Positions 53,771-64,000 of a DNA stretch of 64,000 nucleotides are shown in pieces (position 1 is the stretch's first letter; each line of letters opens with the position of its first letter). This stretch comes from Streptomyces flavofungini (GTDB lineage: Bacteria; Actinomycetota; Actinomycetes; Streptomycetales; Streptomycetaceae). A program made the position numbers and the translations under genes. Under the pieces are notes generated by a model. The model was not told where the DNA came from and did no database searches. It worked only from the letters and a program-made list of their open reading frames with translations. The stretch lies in assembly GCF_030388665.1 (NCBI RefSeq), contig NZ_CP128846.1, positions 3,976,001 through 4,040,000 of the forward strand. The letters run 5' to 3'.

Positions 53771-54910
53771 CTAGAAGAACACCGACCTCCGCTGCACCAG
53801 CAACTTGTACAGCGTGTGCTGAATCTGCTCCCGCACCTGATCCGTCAGATTGAACATCAACATCGGATCCTCAGCGGCCTCAGGCGGATACCCGTCCGTA
53901 GGAATCGGCTCCCCGAACTGAATGGTCCACTTCGTGGGCAACGGCACGGCACCCAACGGCCCCAACCACGGAAACGTAGGCGTCAACGGGAAGTAGGGAA
54001 TCCCCAACACCCGCGCCAACGTCTTCGCGTTCCCGATCATCGGATAGATCTCCTCAGCCCCCACGATCGAACAGGGCACGATCGGCGACCCCGTCCGCAG
54101 CGCCGTGGAGACAAACCCACCCCGCCCGAACCGCTGCAGCTTGTACCGCTCACTGAAGGGCTTCCCTATCCCCTTGAACCCCTCGGGCATCACCCCGACG
54201 AGCTCCCCGCGCTCCAGCAGCGCCCCGGCGTCCTCCGCGCAGGCCAACGTATGCCCCGCCTTGCGCGCCAACTCGTTGACGACCGGCAGCATGAACACCA
54301 GATCGGCGGCGAGCAGCCGCAGATGCCGCCCGTGCGGATGGTTGTCGTGCACCCCCACCTGCATCATCAGGCCGTCCCACGGCAACGTCCCGGAGTGATT
54401 GGCGACGATCAGCGCCCCACCGTCGGCGGGGATGTTCTCGATGCCCTTCACCTCGACGCGGAAGTACTTCTCGTACAACGGCCGCAACAGCGACATCAGG
54501 ACCTGGTCGGTGAGCTCCTCGTCGTACCCGAAGTCGTCGACGTGATACTCACCCGTCAGCCGCCGCCGCAGGAACGCCAGGCCACCCGCGATCCGCCGGT
54601 CCCAGCCACCGCCGCCCCCACCGCGCGGCTCCGGCGCCGAAGCCCGCTCCGCCGCGCCCTGCCCCGCGCTCCGGGGCCCGTCGGGCCGCGCGACCGCGTC
54701 GACCGGCCCCACGGCCCCCGCGTCCAGCGGCTCCGCCCCCGGAGCGGCGCCCTCCGGCACATCCCCGTGCAACCGGCCGGGGACCGCCTTGACCTCGCGC
54801 ACCTTCGCCCCTTCGCCAGGGCGACGCGGCCCTGGCCTGCGGCGCCCCGGCCGCTGGCCGCCCCCGCGCGACCGGTCGTCGTCGAACGGAATGACCTTGG
54901 CGTCCGCCAT
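53771..54910 (-). CDS. Lysophospholipid acyltransferase (PlsC-like) family protein
   Basis: A 379-residue protein. After a low-complexity, charged N-terminus of about 110 residues comes the acyltransferase domain: catalytic HxxxxD in VANHSGTLPWDGLMM, then GVMPEGFKGIGK (the EG motif) and SPIVPCSIVGAEEIYPMIG. It probably acylates a glycerophosphate or glycolipid at the inner membrane face. Same strand and 14 bases after the epimerase gene, so they form an operon. Confidence 0.87.
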   Translation of the reverse strand: MADAKVIPFDDDRSRGGGQRPGRRRPGPRRPGEGAKVREVKAVPGRLHGDVPEGAAPGAEPLDAGAVGPVDAVARPDGPRSAGQGAAERASAPEPRGGGGGGWDRRIAGGLAFLRRRLTGEYHVDDFGYDEELTDQVLMSLLRPLYEKYFRVEVKGIENIPADGGALIVANHSGTLPWDGLMMQVGVHDNHPHGRHLRLLAADLVFMLPVVNELARKAGHTLACAEDAGALLERGELVGVMPEGFKGIGKPFSERYKLQRFGRGGFVSTALRTGSPIVPCSIVGAEEIYPMIGNAKTLARVLGIPYFPLTPTFPWLGPLGAVPLPTKWTIQFGEPIPTDGYPPEAAEDPMLMFNLTDQVREQIQHTLYKLLVQRRSVFF

Positions 54911-54924
54911 CGTTGACGATCTCC

Positions 54925-56058
54925 TCAGTTGGCGCTGTGGTGGGCACTGCTGTCGGCTCCGCGTCCGGCGCCGCCCCCGGCACCGGACTTCGTACCACCG
55001 GGTTCCGCACCGCCGGACTTCGAACCGCCCCCCGCGAACGGCAGCGCCGCGATCCTCTCGACGGCCCTGGCGAGCGCCTCCGGGGGCAGCAGGCCGGGGC
55101 CCCGGCTGCCTACGAAGTCCGCGAAGGTCTCCGCAGTCGTGTACTTGGGCCTGAACCCCAGTGTCTCGCGCATCTGCCGGGTGGCCACCACCCGGCCATG
55201 GGTGAGCAGCCGGATCTGCTCCGGCGAGAAGTCCGTGGCACCGAGCGTACGCAGGGCAGTACCCACCCACGTCACCGCCGGAAGCAGCACCGGCAGCGTC
55301 GGCCGGCCGAGGCGCCGGGCGCACTGCGAGAGCAACAGCAGGCCCTCGCCCGCGATGTTGAACGTGCCGCTGTTCAGCGTGCCCCGCCGCGGATCGTGCG
55401 AGGCGAGGCGCAGCACCTCGACGGCGTCGTCCTCGTGCACGAACTGCAACCGCGGGTCGTAACCGAAAACCGTCGGCAGGACCGGCAGCGAGAAGTACTC
55501 CGCGAGCGGCGAATCCGCGGCAGGACCGAGGATGTTGGCGAACCTCAGCACACACACCGCGACATCGGGCCGCCGCCGCGCGAAACCGCGCACATACCCC
55601 TCGACCTCGACGGTGTCCTTGGCGAAACCGCCGCTGGGCAGCGACTTCGGCGGTGTGGTCTCCGTGAACACCGCCGGGTCGCGGGGCGCCGAACCGTACA
55701 CATTGGTGCTCGACTTCACCACGAGGCGCTTCACCGTCGGCGACTTCTGGCAGGCGCCGAGCAGCTGCATCGTGCCGATGACGTTGGTCTCCTTGACCGA
55801 GCCTCGGCTGCCGCCCGCGAGCGCGGTGCCGGTCACGTCCATGTGGACGACCGTGTCGACGCGGTGCTCGGCGAGGACCTTGGTGATCGTGGGCTGCCGG
55901 ATGTCGGCCTGGACGAATTCCGCGCCGCCGAGATGGTGCTCGGGCGGGACGGCGTCGACGGCGACCACCCGGTCGACCTCCGGATCGCGCTGGACACGGC
56001 GGACGAACCTGCCGCCCAGTTGCCGGGCCACCCCGGTCACGAGCACGACCTTGCCCAA
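54925..56058 (-). CDS. NAD-dependent epimerase/dehydratase family protein
   Basis: A 377-residue extended SDR protein. The nucleotide loop is degenerate (VLVTGVARQLGGRFVRR), but DTVVHMDVTGT, SSTNVYGSAPRD and NILGPAADSPLAEYF follow the family order. A Tyr-x-x-x-Lys is not obvious in its usual place (the segment reads FAKDTVEVEGY), so catalysis is uncertain. The C-terminus is a Gly/Ser/Ala-rich tail. It lies upstream of the PlsC-like gene and may work on the same lipid or sugar-lipid. Confidence 0.78.
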   Translation of the reverse strand: MGKVVLVTGVARQLGGRFVRRVQRDPEVDRVVAVDAVPPEHHLGGAEFVQADIRQPTITKVLAEHRVDTVVHMDVTGTALAGGSRGSVKETNVIGTMQLLGACQKSPTVKRLVVKSSTNVYGSAPRDPAVFTETTPPKSLPSGGFAKDTVEVEGYVRGFARRRPDVAVCVLRFANILGPAADSPLAEYFSLPVLPTVFGYDPRLQFVHEDDAVEVLRLASHDPRRGTLNSGTFNIAGEGLLLLSQCARRLGRPTLPVLLPAVTWVGTALRTLGATDFSPEQIRLLTHGRVVATRQMRETLGFRPKYTTAETFADFVGSRGPGLLPPEALARAVERIAALPFAGGGSKSGGAEPGGTKSGAGGGAGRGADSSAHHSAN

Positions 56059-56296
56059 GATCAGCGCCGCCTTTCCCCAGCCCGCGAGGCGTCAGCATGC
56101 GCTCGCCCCGCGGCACGTCTGAGCACTACGTCCGTGGCCCCACGCTAGCGGGTGGATGTTGCGCTGTGATGACCGCGGGACGCGCGAAGTGACGACGGAC
56201 ACACTTGGACGCAAAGATCAAGCCGTTCGCCCGACTTTGAACTGTTGAATCCCCCATGAACGACAAGCCCGACCCGCCCCGGAAAGTTCTGGCCAG

Positions 56297-56344
56297 AACG
56301 TACTGCGGCCCTCCCATCGTTCGATGGGAGGGCCGCAGTACGTT
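56297..56344. terminator. Very strong bidirectional terminator after the bS22 gene
   Basis: A perfect 23-bp inverted repeat: AACGTACTGCGGCCCTCCCATCG (56297-56319) and its complement (56322-56344), with TT between; the physical loop is CGTTCG. It lies 29 bases beyond the stop of the minus-strand ribosomal gene. Confidence 0.9.
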
Positions 56345-56373
56345 CACTTGCGTTCGCTGACGTCAGCGGTCGC

Positions 56374-56472
56374 TTACTTCTTGTTGCGACGCTGAACGCG
56401 CGTGCGCTTCAGCAGCTTGCGGTGCTTCTTCTTCGCCATCCGCTTGCGCCGCTTCTTGATAACAGAGCCCAC
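56374..56472 (-). CDS. Small ribosomal protein bS22 (AURKAIP1/COX24-domain protein), 32 residues
   Basis: Translation of the minus strand from the GTG at 56472 gives [21 protein letters not shown], then [11 protein letters not shown]. It is almost wholly Lys and Arg and matches the actinobacterial bS22 protein, which sits near the mRNA-decoding region of the small subunit and shares its domain with mitochondrial COX24/AURKAIP1. GAGGGTAG lies 3 bases before the GTG. A 23-bp hairpin terminator follows, consistent with high expression. Confidence 0.88.
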   Translation of the reverse strand: MGSVIKKRRKRMAKKKHRKLLKRTRVQRRNKK

Positions 56473-56603
56473 GACTACCCTCGCTCACTTCTCGGAACAT
56501 CCCCACATCGCGGGGACATCGGTGCGGGGCGTCTGGGCCCACACGACCTACGTCGGCCTAGCCTACCCGCCCTGGCGCCGAGCCTGTAATCGAGGGACAT
56601 CGA

Positions 56604-56813
56604 TCAGGCTGTCTCCACCCCCACATAAGAGTCGCGAAGGTACTCGTGAACCGCGTTCTCCGGGACCCGGAAGGACCTTCCGACCCGGATTGCGGGCAGA
56701 TGACCGCTGTGCACCAACCGGTACACGGTCATCTTCGAGACTCGCATCACCGCGGCGACCTCCGCCACGGTCAGAAACGCAACCTCGCTGAGAGGCCTCT
56801 GGTCAGCAGCCAT
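56604..56813 (-). CDS. Excisionase/BldC-like helix-turn-helix protein
   Basis: A 69-residue MerR-type winged helix protein: FLTVAEVAAVMRVSKMTVYRLVHSGHLPAIRVGRSFRVP. It is the size of an excisionase or BldC-type protein, a DNA-bending regulator. Its position beside the bldN cluster fits the small regulator that I recall as a BldD target in Streptomyces (bdtA), though that name is from memory. ATG at 56813. Confidence 0.85.
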   Translation of the reverse strand: MAADQRPLSEVAFLTVAEVAAVMRVSKMTVYRLVHSGHLPAIRVGRSFRVPENAVHEYLRDSYVGVETA

Positions 56814-56942
56814 GACACACCTGAACCTTCCGCACATGACGCGCACCGGCTTCCCCTTCCGGTGACTCCTCGTCGCTGTGCGCTCACTCCCCAGAGTAGG
56901 GGCGGGTGATGCGAGTGGGGAAGAGGAGCTGCCATCGGCCGT

Positions 56943-57776
56943 TTACTGTGACAGACACGCTCGATTGAGTACATAGCGAGTAAGCGGTCGGTAGTAATCA
57001 GACCGCACAGCGTCATCAAGCGGAACGACCACGGACACCCGCCCCTCGGCCTCGCCGACGAACAGCGCCGGATCGTCCGTATCCGCCAGACCGATCGCCT
57101 CAAACCCCAGCTGACCTGCCCCGCAGACCCAGCCGTGGTCCCCGATGACCAACTCGGGCAGGGGCCCGCCGGAGTCCGCCTGGGCCGTCAGGGCCCGCCG
57201 AACCGGGAGTGGCGAATGGCTGTGCGCGCCGGTCTCACTCCCGGTGGGACGCACGCCTGGTTCGCGCACCAGCGCGACGCCTTGTACGTAGTCAAGGTTG
57301 TACGTGCGTAGGCCGAACCGGGTCGTTATGTCGACACGGCAACCCTGCGCGGGGGTGAGAACCGTGCATCCCGCCGCCGACAAGGCCTCGGCCAACGCGG
57401 CGTAGAAGCCAAGGAGCCGATGCGGGTGTCCAGTCCCGAGCAGCACGGGAACCCGCCGCCCGGCCGCCTCCCGCAGCCGCTCGGCGAACGCGTCCAGCGC
57501 CGCCAACGTCCGCTCCGGGTCGATGACATCGGCCCCCGTGGTGTGCCGAGGGTCGCCCGACACCCCGCACTTGTCCGCCATCAACCGCAGCAAGTCTCCC
57601 GCGCCCCAGCTCCATTCGGGGTCGAGCCCGAGAAGTATCCGCGGATCCCGCGCCGCGAAGAGCCGATAGCTCCGCAGGCTCTCCTCCCGCGAGGTGGCCA
57701 CGGGCCCGGCGAGCCGGGCCGCCAGCAGATGCGCGCGCAACGCTCCGGTGCTCAACACGCCCCGATGCTGCCGCAC
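56943..57776 (-). CDS. Phosphatase-like protein of unknown specificity
   Basis: About 277 residues from the GTG at 57776. It starts VLSTGALRAHLLAARLAGPVATSRE and contains VPVLLGTGHPHRLLGFYAALAEAL, PAQGCRVDITTRFGLRTYNLDYVQGVAL and LPELVIGDHGWVCGAGQLGFEAIGLADTDDP. As I recall, this family is annotated as a phosphatase, but I cannot see a defining catalytic motif beyond Asp/His-rich loops. Homologues lie downstream of the bldN region in streptomycetes. Start uncertain (a TTG at 57755 is also possible). Confidence 0.65.
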   Translation of the reverse strand: MRQHRGVLSTGALRAHLLAARLAGPVATSREESLRSYRLFAARDPRILLGLDPEWSWGAGDLLRLMADKCGVSGDPRHTTGADVIDPERTLAALDAFAERLREAAGRRVPVLLGTGHPHRLLGFYAALAEALSAAGCTVLTPAQGCRVDITTRFGLRTYNLDYVQGVALVREPGVRPTGSETGAHSHSPLPVRRALTAQADSGGPLPELVIGDHGWVCGAGQLGFEAIGLADTDDPALFVGEAEGRVSVVVPLDDAVRSDYYRPLTRYVLNRACLSQ

Positions 57777-57840
57777 ATACCGCCACGGAACCCCGAAAAC
57801 CCAGAAAACACCCCACACTCGGGCTAACCCCACCCACTTC

Positions 57841-57888
57841 CCCTCGAAGGACCACTCGCCCTCGCCCTCGAAGGACCACTCTCCAACT
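57841..57888. repeat. 24-bp tandem repeat upstream of the phosphatase gene
   Basis: CCCTCGAAGGACCACTC occurs twice with a 24-base period in the 152-base gap between the AcuC-like and phosphatase genes. Confidence 0.75.
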
Positions 57889-57928
57889 CCGAGGGCCCCC
57901 GGCTCCCGCCTCCCCCGAGGAAACACCC

Positions 57929-59101
57929 CTAGGCCAACAATCCCCGCAACGGAAACACCGCCCGCCGGGCGGCCAGCACAGCCTGGTCCACCCGATCCGC
58001 GGGGTCGTAGCCCTCCTCCCACGCCCGCCACCTCACGGGCCACCGCCCATCGGTCATCCGCCCGGGCGCGAGCGTCCGCGTCCGGGCGAACACCTCCCGC
58101 CGCCATGCCTCAGGCACCTCGACCGAAGGCTCGATCTCCCGTCCGGCGGCGACCGCGACCAGGTGCGTCCAGGACCTGGGCACCACATCCACCACGGCGT
58201 AGCCACCCCCACCAAGGGCGACCCACCGCCCATCGGCGTACGCATGCGCCAACTCATGGCAGGCCACCTGCACAGCCCGCTGCGCGTCCAACGAAACCGC
58301 CAAGTGCGCCAACGGATCCTCGAAGTGCGTGTCAGCCCCGTGCTGAGTGACCAGAACCTGCGGCCGAAATTCCGCCAACAGCTCCGGCACGACGGCGTGA
58401 AACGCCCGCACCCATCCCTCGTCCCCCGTCCCCGCGGGCAGCGCCACATTCACCGCGCTCCCCGCCGCCGACTCCGCTCCCGTCTCCTCGGGCCACCCCG
58501 TCCCCGGGAACAACGTCCGAGGATGCTCGTGCAGCGAGATCGTCAGAACCCTCGGATCGTCCCAGAAGGTGGCCTGCACCCCGTCCCCGTGGTGCACGTC
58601 CACATCCACATACGCGACGCGCTCGGCGCCCAGCTCCAACAGCCTCGCGATCGCCAACGACGCGTCGTTGTACACACAGAACCCCGCGGCGCTCCCCGGC
58701 ATGGCGTGGTGCAGCCCACCGGCGAAGTTCACCGCGTGCAGCGCCTCTCCCTGCCACACCGCCTCGGCAGCACCGACCGACTGCCCGGCGATCAACGCCG
58801 ACACCTCGTGCATGCCAGCGAAGGCGGGGTCGTCCTCGGTCCCCAGCCCATACGCCCCGCGCGCCGACGCGGGGTCCGCGGAGGCCGCCTTCACCGCGTC
58901 GACGTAGTCCTCGCGGTGCACGAGCCCCAGCGTCGACTCCCCGGCACGCTTCGCCGCGACCACGTCCAGGTCGCGGTCGAGACCGAAGGCGTTGATCAGG
59001 CTTCTCGTCAGCGCGAGCCGGACCGGGTCCATGGGGTGCTCTGGACCGAAGTCATAGCCCGTGACTGCCTCGTCCCACATCAGTTGTGCGCGGCCGCTCA
59101 T
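57929..59101 (-). CDS. AcuC-like histone deacetylase family protein
   Basis: A zinc-dependent deacylase of about 390 residues. The active-site blocks are LHHAMPGSAAGFCVYND (His-His dyad), VAYVDVDVHHGDGVQ (zinc-ligand Asp and His), SLHEHPRTLFPGTG and ALGGGGYAV. It resembles AcuC, which in other bacteria deacetylates acetyl-CoA synthetase or handles acetoin metabolism; the role here is inferred. ATG at 59101, with the frame open to GTG at 59110. The start overlaps the 3' end of the MFS gene by about 50 bases, unusual compared with the 4-base overlaps elsewhere. Confidence 0.9.
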   Translation of the reverse strand: MSGRAQLMWDEAVTGYDFGPEHPMDPVRLALTRSLINAFGLDRDLDVVAAKRAGESTLGLVHREDYVDAVKAASADPASARGAYGLGTEDDPAFAGMHEVSALIAGQSVGAAEAVWQGEALHAVNFAGGLHHAMPGSAAGFCVYNDASLAIARLLELGAERVAYVDVDVHHGDGVQATFWDDPRVLTISLHEHPRTLFPGTGWPEETGAESAAGSAVNVALPAGTGDEGWVRAFHAVVPELLAEFRPQVLVTQHGADTHFEDPLAHLAVSLDAQRAVQVACHELAHAYADGRWVALGGGGYAVVDVVPRSWTHLVAVAAGREIEPSVEVPEAWRREVFARTRTLAPGRMTDGRWPVRWRAWEEGYDPADRVDQAVLAARRAVFPLRGLLA

Positions 59102-60317
59102 GTCCGTCACCGTATCGGTCCTGTCCGGGAGCGAACGACCGGGCCGACCAGAAGGTCACAAGCACCAACACCATGGGAACGACCATCGCCCCGCGGTAGT
59201 TCCACGCGTCCCCGAGCCCGCCCACCAAAGGCGAACCGATCAGGAATCCCACGTAGTTGAAGACGTTCAGCCGCGCCACCGCCGTGTCCGAAGCCCCCGG
59301 GAAGAGCCGCCCCGCCGCCGCGAAGGTCTGCGGCACGATCACACACAACCCGATCCCCACCAGCGTGAAGCCCAGGATCCCCGTCCACGCCCCCGGCGCC
59401 ACCGCCACCACACCGAACCCCGCCGCCCCGACGACCGCACCCCACCGCACCACGGCGACGGCCCCGAACCGCCGCACCCCCAGGTCCCCGACTCCCCGCC
59501 CCACCAGGTTCATCACCATGTAGACGTTGTACGGAACCGTCGCCACCTGCTCCGAACTCCCGAGCACGTCCTCCAGATACTTCGCGCTCCAGTTGGAGAC
59601 GGTCGAGTCCCCGATGTACGCACACGTCATCACGAGACACAGCGGCCACAGGACCCTGAGCCCAACTCCCCCAACTCCCCCACCAGCACTCTTTACGCTC
59701 TCCGCACCCGCGCCACCCTCTGCACCCCCTGCGCCCCCTGCACCGCTCTCCTCACCATCACCCGCGTCGACGTACCACCGGCTCCCCACCAACGCGGCCG
59801 GCAGCAGCACGACGACCACCGGCAGATACGACACCAGCAGCGACAGGTCCCAGTGCGCGCCCGCCCACGCCAGCGAGGCTCCCACGATCCCGCCCAGGCT
59901 GTACGCCGCGTGGAAGCCGAGCATGATGCTGCGCCCGTACGCCCGTTGAAGGCTCACGCCCAGCATGTTCATCGACGCGTCCAACGCCCCGACGGCGAGC
60001 CCGAACGCGCCGAGCGCGACGGCGACTTGCCACACCGCGTCGCCCGCACCCGCGCCGAGCAGGGAGAGCAGCACCACGGGCTGCGACCACCGCAGCACCC
60101 GGCTGGGCGGCACCGTCCGCACCAGCCGCTCGGTGCACACGCTCCCCGCCCCCGCCAGGATCGGCACGGCCGCCAGGAAGACGGGCAGCAGGCTGTCGGA
60201 TATCCCGTACTGGTCCTGCAGCGCGGGTATCCGCGTCACGAGCAGCGCGAACGCCACACCCTGCACCAGGAATCCGAGCGCGAGGGAGGCTCTGCCACGC
60301 CGCAGCGTTTCCGTCAT
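59052..60317 (-). CDS. MFS transporter
   Basis: A 421-residue protein with 12 predicted helices: LALGFLVQGVAFALLVTRIPALQ opens it, SMNMLGVSLQRAYGRSIMLGFHAAYSLGG lies in the helix 4-5 region, and a glycine/alanine-rich central loop (GAGGAGGAEGGAGAE) joins the halves. It resembles the fucose/sugar-type MFS branch with an internal GxxxxxG pattern. Substrate unknown. Overlaps the AcuC-like gene. Confidence 0.87.
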   Translation of the reverse strand: MTETLRRGRASLALGFLVQGVAFALLVTRIPALQDQYGISDSLLPVFLAAVPILAGAGSVCTERLVRTVPPSRVLRWSQPVVLLSLLGAGAGDAVWQVAVALGAFGLAVGALDASMNMLGVSLQRAYGRSIMLGFHAAYSLGGIVGASLAWAGAHWDLSLLVSYLPVVVVLLPAALVGSRWYVDAGDGEESGAGGAGGAEGGAGAESVKSAGGGVGGVGLRVLWPLCLVMTCAYIGDSTVSNWSAKYLEDVLGSSEQVATVPYNVYMVMNLVGRGVGDLGVRRFGAVAVVRWGAVVGAAGFGVVAVAPGAWTGILGFTLVGIGLCVIVPQTFAAAGRLFPGASDTAVARLNVFNYVGFLIGSPLVGGLGDAWNYRGAMVVPMVLVLVTFWSARSFAPGQDRYGDGHERPRTTDVGRGSHGL

Positions 60318-60400
60318 GGCTGCGAAGCGTAGATCCCCGATCTACCCGTGGGTAGATAGATCACCTCACGACTTTCCCCACCCGCTCAGCGAGCTCTGTC

Positions 60401-61045
60401 TCACGCAAGCAGTTCAGGCAGCGCGCCCAGCTCGCTGAAGAGCCGGGTGGCATCACGAAGCCGTTCCGCCGGGGTCATGGCGGTGAAGCCGTATACGTCC
60501 ATCCCGGCCGCGAGTGCCGCCTGCACTCCCAGCGGGCTGTCCTCCACCACGACGCACTGGTCAGGAGCGACACCCATCCGCTCCGCCGCGTGCAGGAAGA
60601 GATCCGGTGCCGGCTTCCCCCGCCCCACGTCCTGCGAGCTGAAGATCCGCCCGTCGTCGAACCACTTGTCGAGCCCGGTCTTCCGGTGCCCGACCCGAAT
60701 CCGCTCGTGGCTGCCGGAGGACGCGAGACAGAAGGGCACCCCTTCGGCGGTGAGCTTCTCCAGTACCTCCACGGCCCCGGCCATGGGCTCGAGATCCCGC
60801 TCGAAGGCCGCGAAGACCCGCTCGTGAAAGGTCTCGTCGAAGTCGTCCGGCAGCCGCTTGCCGGACCGTTCCAGGACCAGGTCGTGCACACGGTGCATGG
60901 CACCGCCCATGTAGTCCCGCAGGGATTCTTCGTACGAGGTGGGGTGCCCGAGTTCCGTCAGGTACGCGGCGAGCATGGTGTTGGAGATCGGCTCGCTGTC
61001 GACCAGGACACCGTCATTATCAAAAATGATCAATTCGTATCGCAT
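60401..61045 (-). CDS. HAD-superfamily hydrolase (beta-phosphoglucomutase/phosphatase type)
   Basis: A 214-residue protein with motif I LIIFDNDGVLVDSEPIS (nucleophile Asp and acid Asp), motif II CLASSGSH, and motif IV VVVEDSPLGVQAAL; a helical cap lies between motifs I and II. It is a soluble phosphatase or mutase of unknown substrate. It sits immediately downstream of the rRNA terminator on the same strand. Confidence 0.88.
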   Translation of the reverse strand: MRYELIIFDNDGVLVDSEPISNTMLAAYLTELGHPTSYEESLRDYMGGAMHRVHDLVLERSGKRLPDDFDETFHERVFAAFERDLEPMAGAVEVLEKLTAEGVPFCLASSGSHERIRVGHRKTGLDKWFDDGRIFSSQDVGRGKPAPDLFLHAAERMGVAPDQCVVVEDSPLGVQAALAAGMDVYGFTAMTPAERLRDATRLFSELGALPELLA

Positions 61046-61063
61046 GCCTCGACCTTAAACGCA

Positions 61064-61097
61064 GAAAACCCCCGTGCCGAACGGCACGGGGGTTTTC
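61064..61097 (-). terminator. rRNA operon terminator
   Basis: Perfect 16-bp stem GAAAACCCCCGTGCCG / CGGCACGGGGGTTTTC (61064-61079 and 61082-61097) with a run of T on the minus strand, just beyond the 5S gene. Confidence 0.9.
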
Positions 61098-61107
61098 TCT
61101 ACAATTA

Positions 61108-61225
61108 GTTCGGCGGCGTCCTACTCTCCCACAGGGTCCCCCCTGCAGTACCATCGGCGCTGTAAGGCTTAGCTTCCGGGTTCGGAATGTAACCGGGCGT
61201 TTCCCTCACGCTATGACCACCGAAA
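61108..61225 (-). rRNA. 5S ribosomal RNA
   Basis: The complement reads TTTCGGTGGTCATAGCG at the 5' side, GTTACATTCCGAACCCGGAAGC inside, and GTAGGACGCCGCCGAAC at the 3' end, the standard actinobacterial 5S sequence, about 118 bases. Ends are accurate to a few bases. Confidence 0.95.
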
Positions 61226-61314
61226 CACTATGAAACTTTTCAAACGACCGCACCACACCATCACCATGGCATGGGGTTGTTCGTGGTTTCAGAACCAACA
61301 CAGTGGACGCGAGC

Positions 61315-64000
<2,686 letters not shown>

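Overview
This window is GC-rich actinomycete chromosome and almost certainly Streptomyces. The evidence is the very high third-position GC, frequent GTG starts, a BldN developmental sigma factor with its N-terminal pro-sequence beside its anti-sigma partner RsbN, a Rex-hemA-hemC-hemD operon with a Rex operator, a class I (archaeal-type) lysyl-tRNA synthetase, tandem DUF3558 and DUF4232 lipoproteins, and dispersed intergenic repeats typical of the genus. All calls come from reading the sequence; no database search was run.

Layout. Positions 1-1840 (minus strand) hold the start of a System II cytochrome c biogenesis operon: a TlpA-like thioredoxin lipoprotein, CcdA, and ResB cut by the window edge. 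Positions 1841-5764 look inserted: a decayed IS200/IS605 tnpB with a well preserved 3' hairpin end, an IS630 transposase remnant, a small lower-GC secreted protein and a polysaccharide deacetylase-like lipoprotein. Next come a histidine phosphatase and hemL (5765-7794), then regulators and cell-envelope genes (8168-19058): LuxR, an FAD protein, a class B penicillin-binding protein joined to a lipoprotein esterase by a chain of tiny overlapping ORFs, LysR plus a beta-lactamase fold protein, a DinB/mycothiol-type protein, AraC and GNAT. Positions 19350-26391 carry an SDR, a small membrane protein, RtcB, two DUF3558 lipoproteins and a frameshifted DUF2637 gene. Positions 26392-29169 are a second accessory patch: a gene fragment, an IS481 remnant, a hypothetical gene and a divergent ArsR/MFS pair with clear operators.

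Positions 29209-42573 hold a secreted protein, a trypsin-like protease with FG-GAP-type repeats, lysS and argS back to back, an aminotransferase, a membrane-tethered XRE protein, two DUF4232 proteins, a beta-hydroxyacid/imine dehydrogenase and a quinone oxidoreductase. Positions 42715-49627 are the tetrapyrrole block (hemB, hemD fusion, hemC, hemA, rex) with a glutaredoxin upstream. Positions 49750-56813 are the developmental block: HAD phosphatase, bldN, rsbN, acyltransferase, epimerase, the 32-residue ribosomal protein bS22 and an excisionase-type HTH protein. The window ends with a phosphatase, an AcuC-like deacetylase, an MFS transporter, a HAD hydrolase and the 3' end of an rRNA operon (5S and most of 23S, minus strand; 16S lies beyond the edge).

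How it fits together. Five heme genes (hemL, hemA, hemC, hemD, hemB) and the cytochrome c assembly genes lie in one window, and Rex would tie heme supply to NADH/NAD+ through an operator that overlaps the promoter of the operon.

The most unusual structure is at 12994-13084, where three 29-bp tandem repeats each encode a 10-residue peptide and every junction is an ATGA stop/start overlap, running from one gene into the start codon of the PBP gene. A related theme is a set of short tandem duplications that sit on or beside stop codons throughout the left half of the window.
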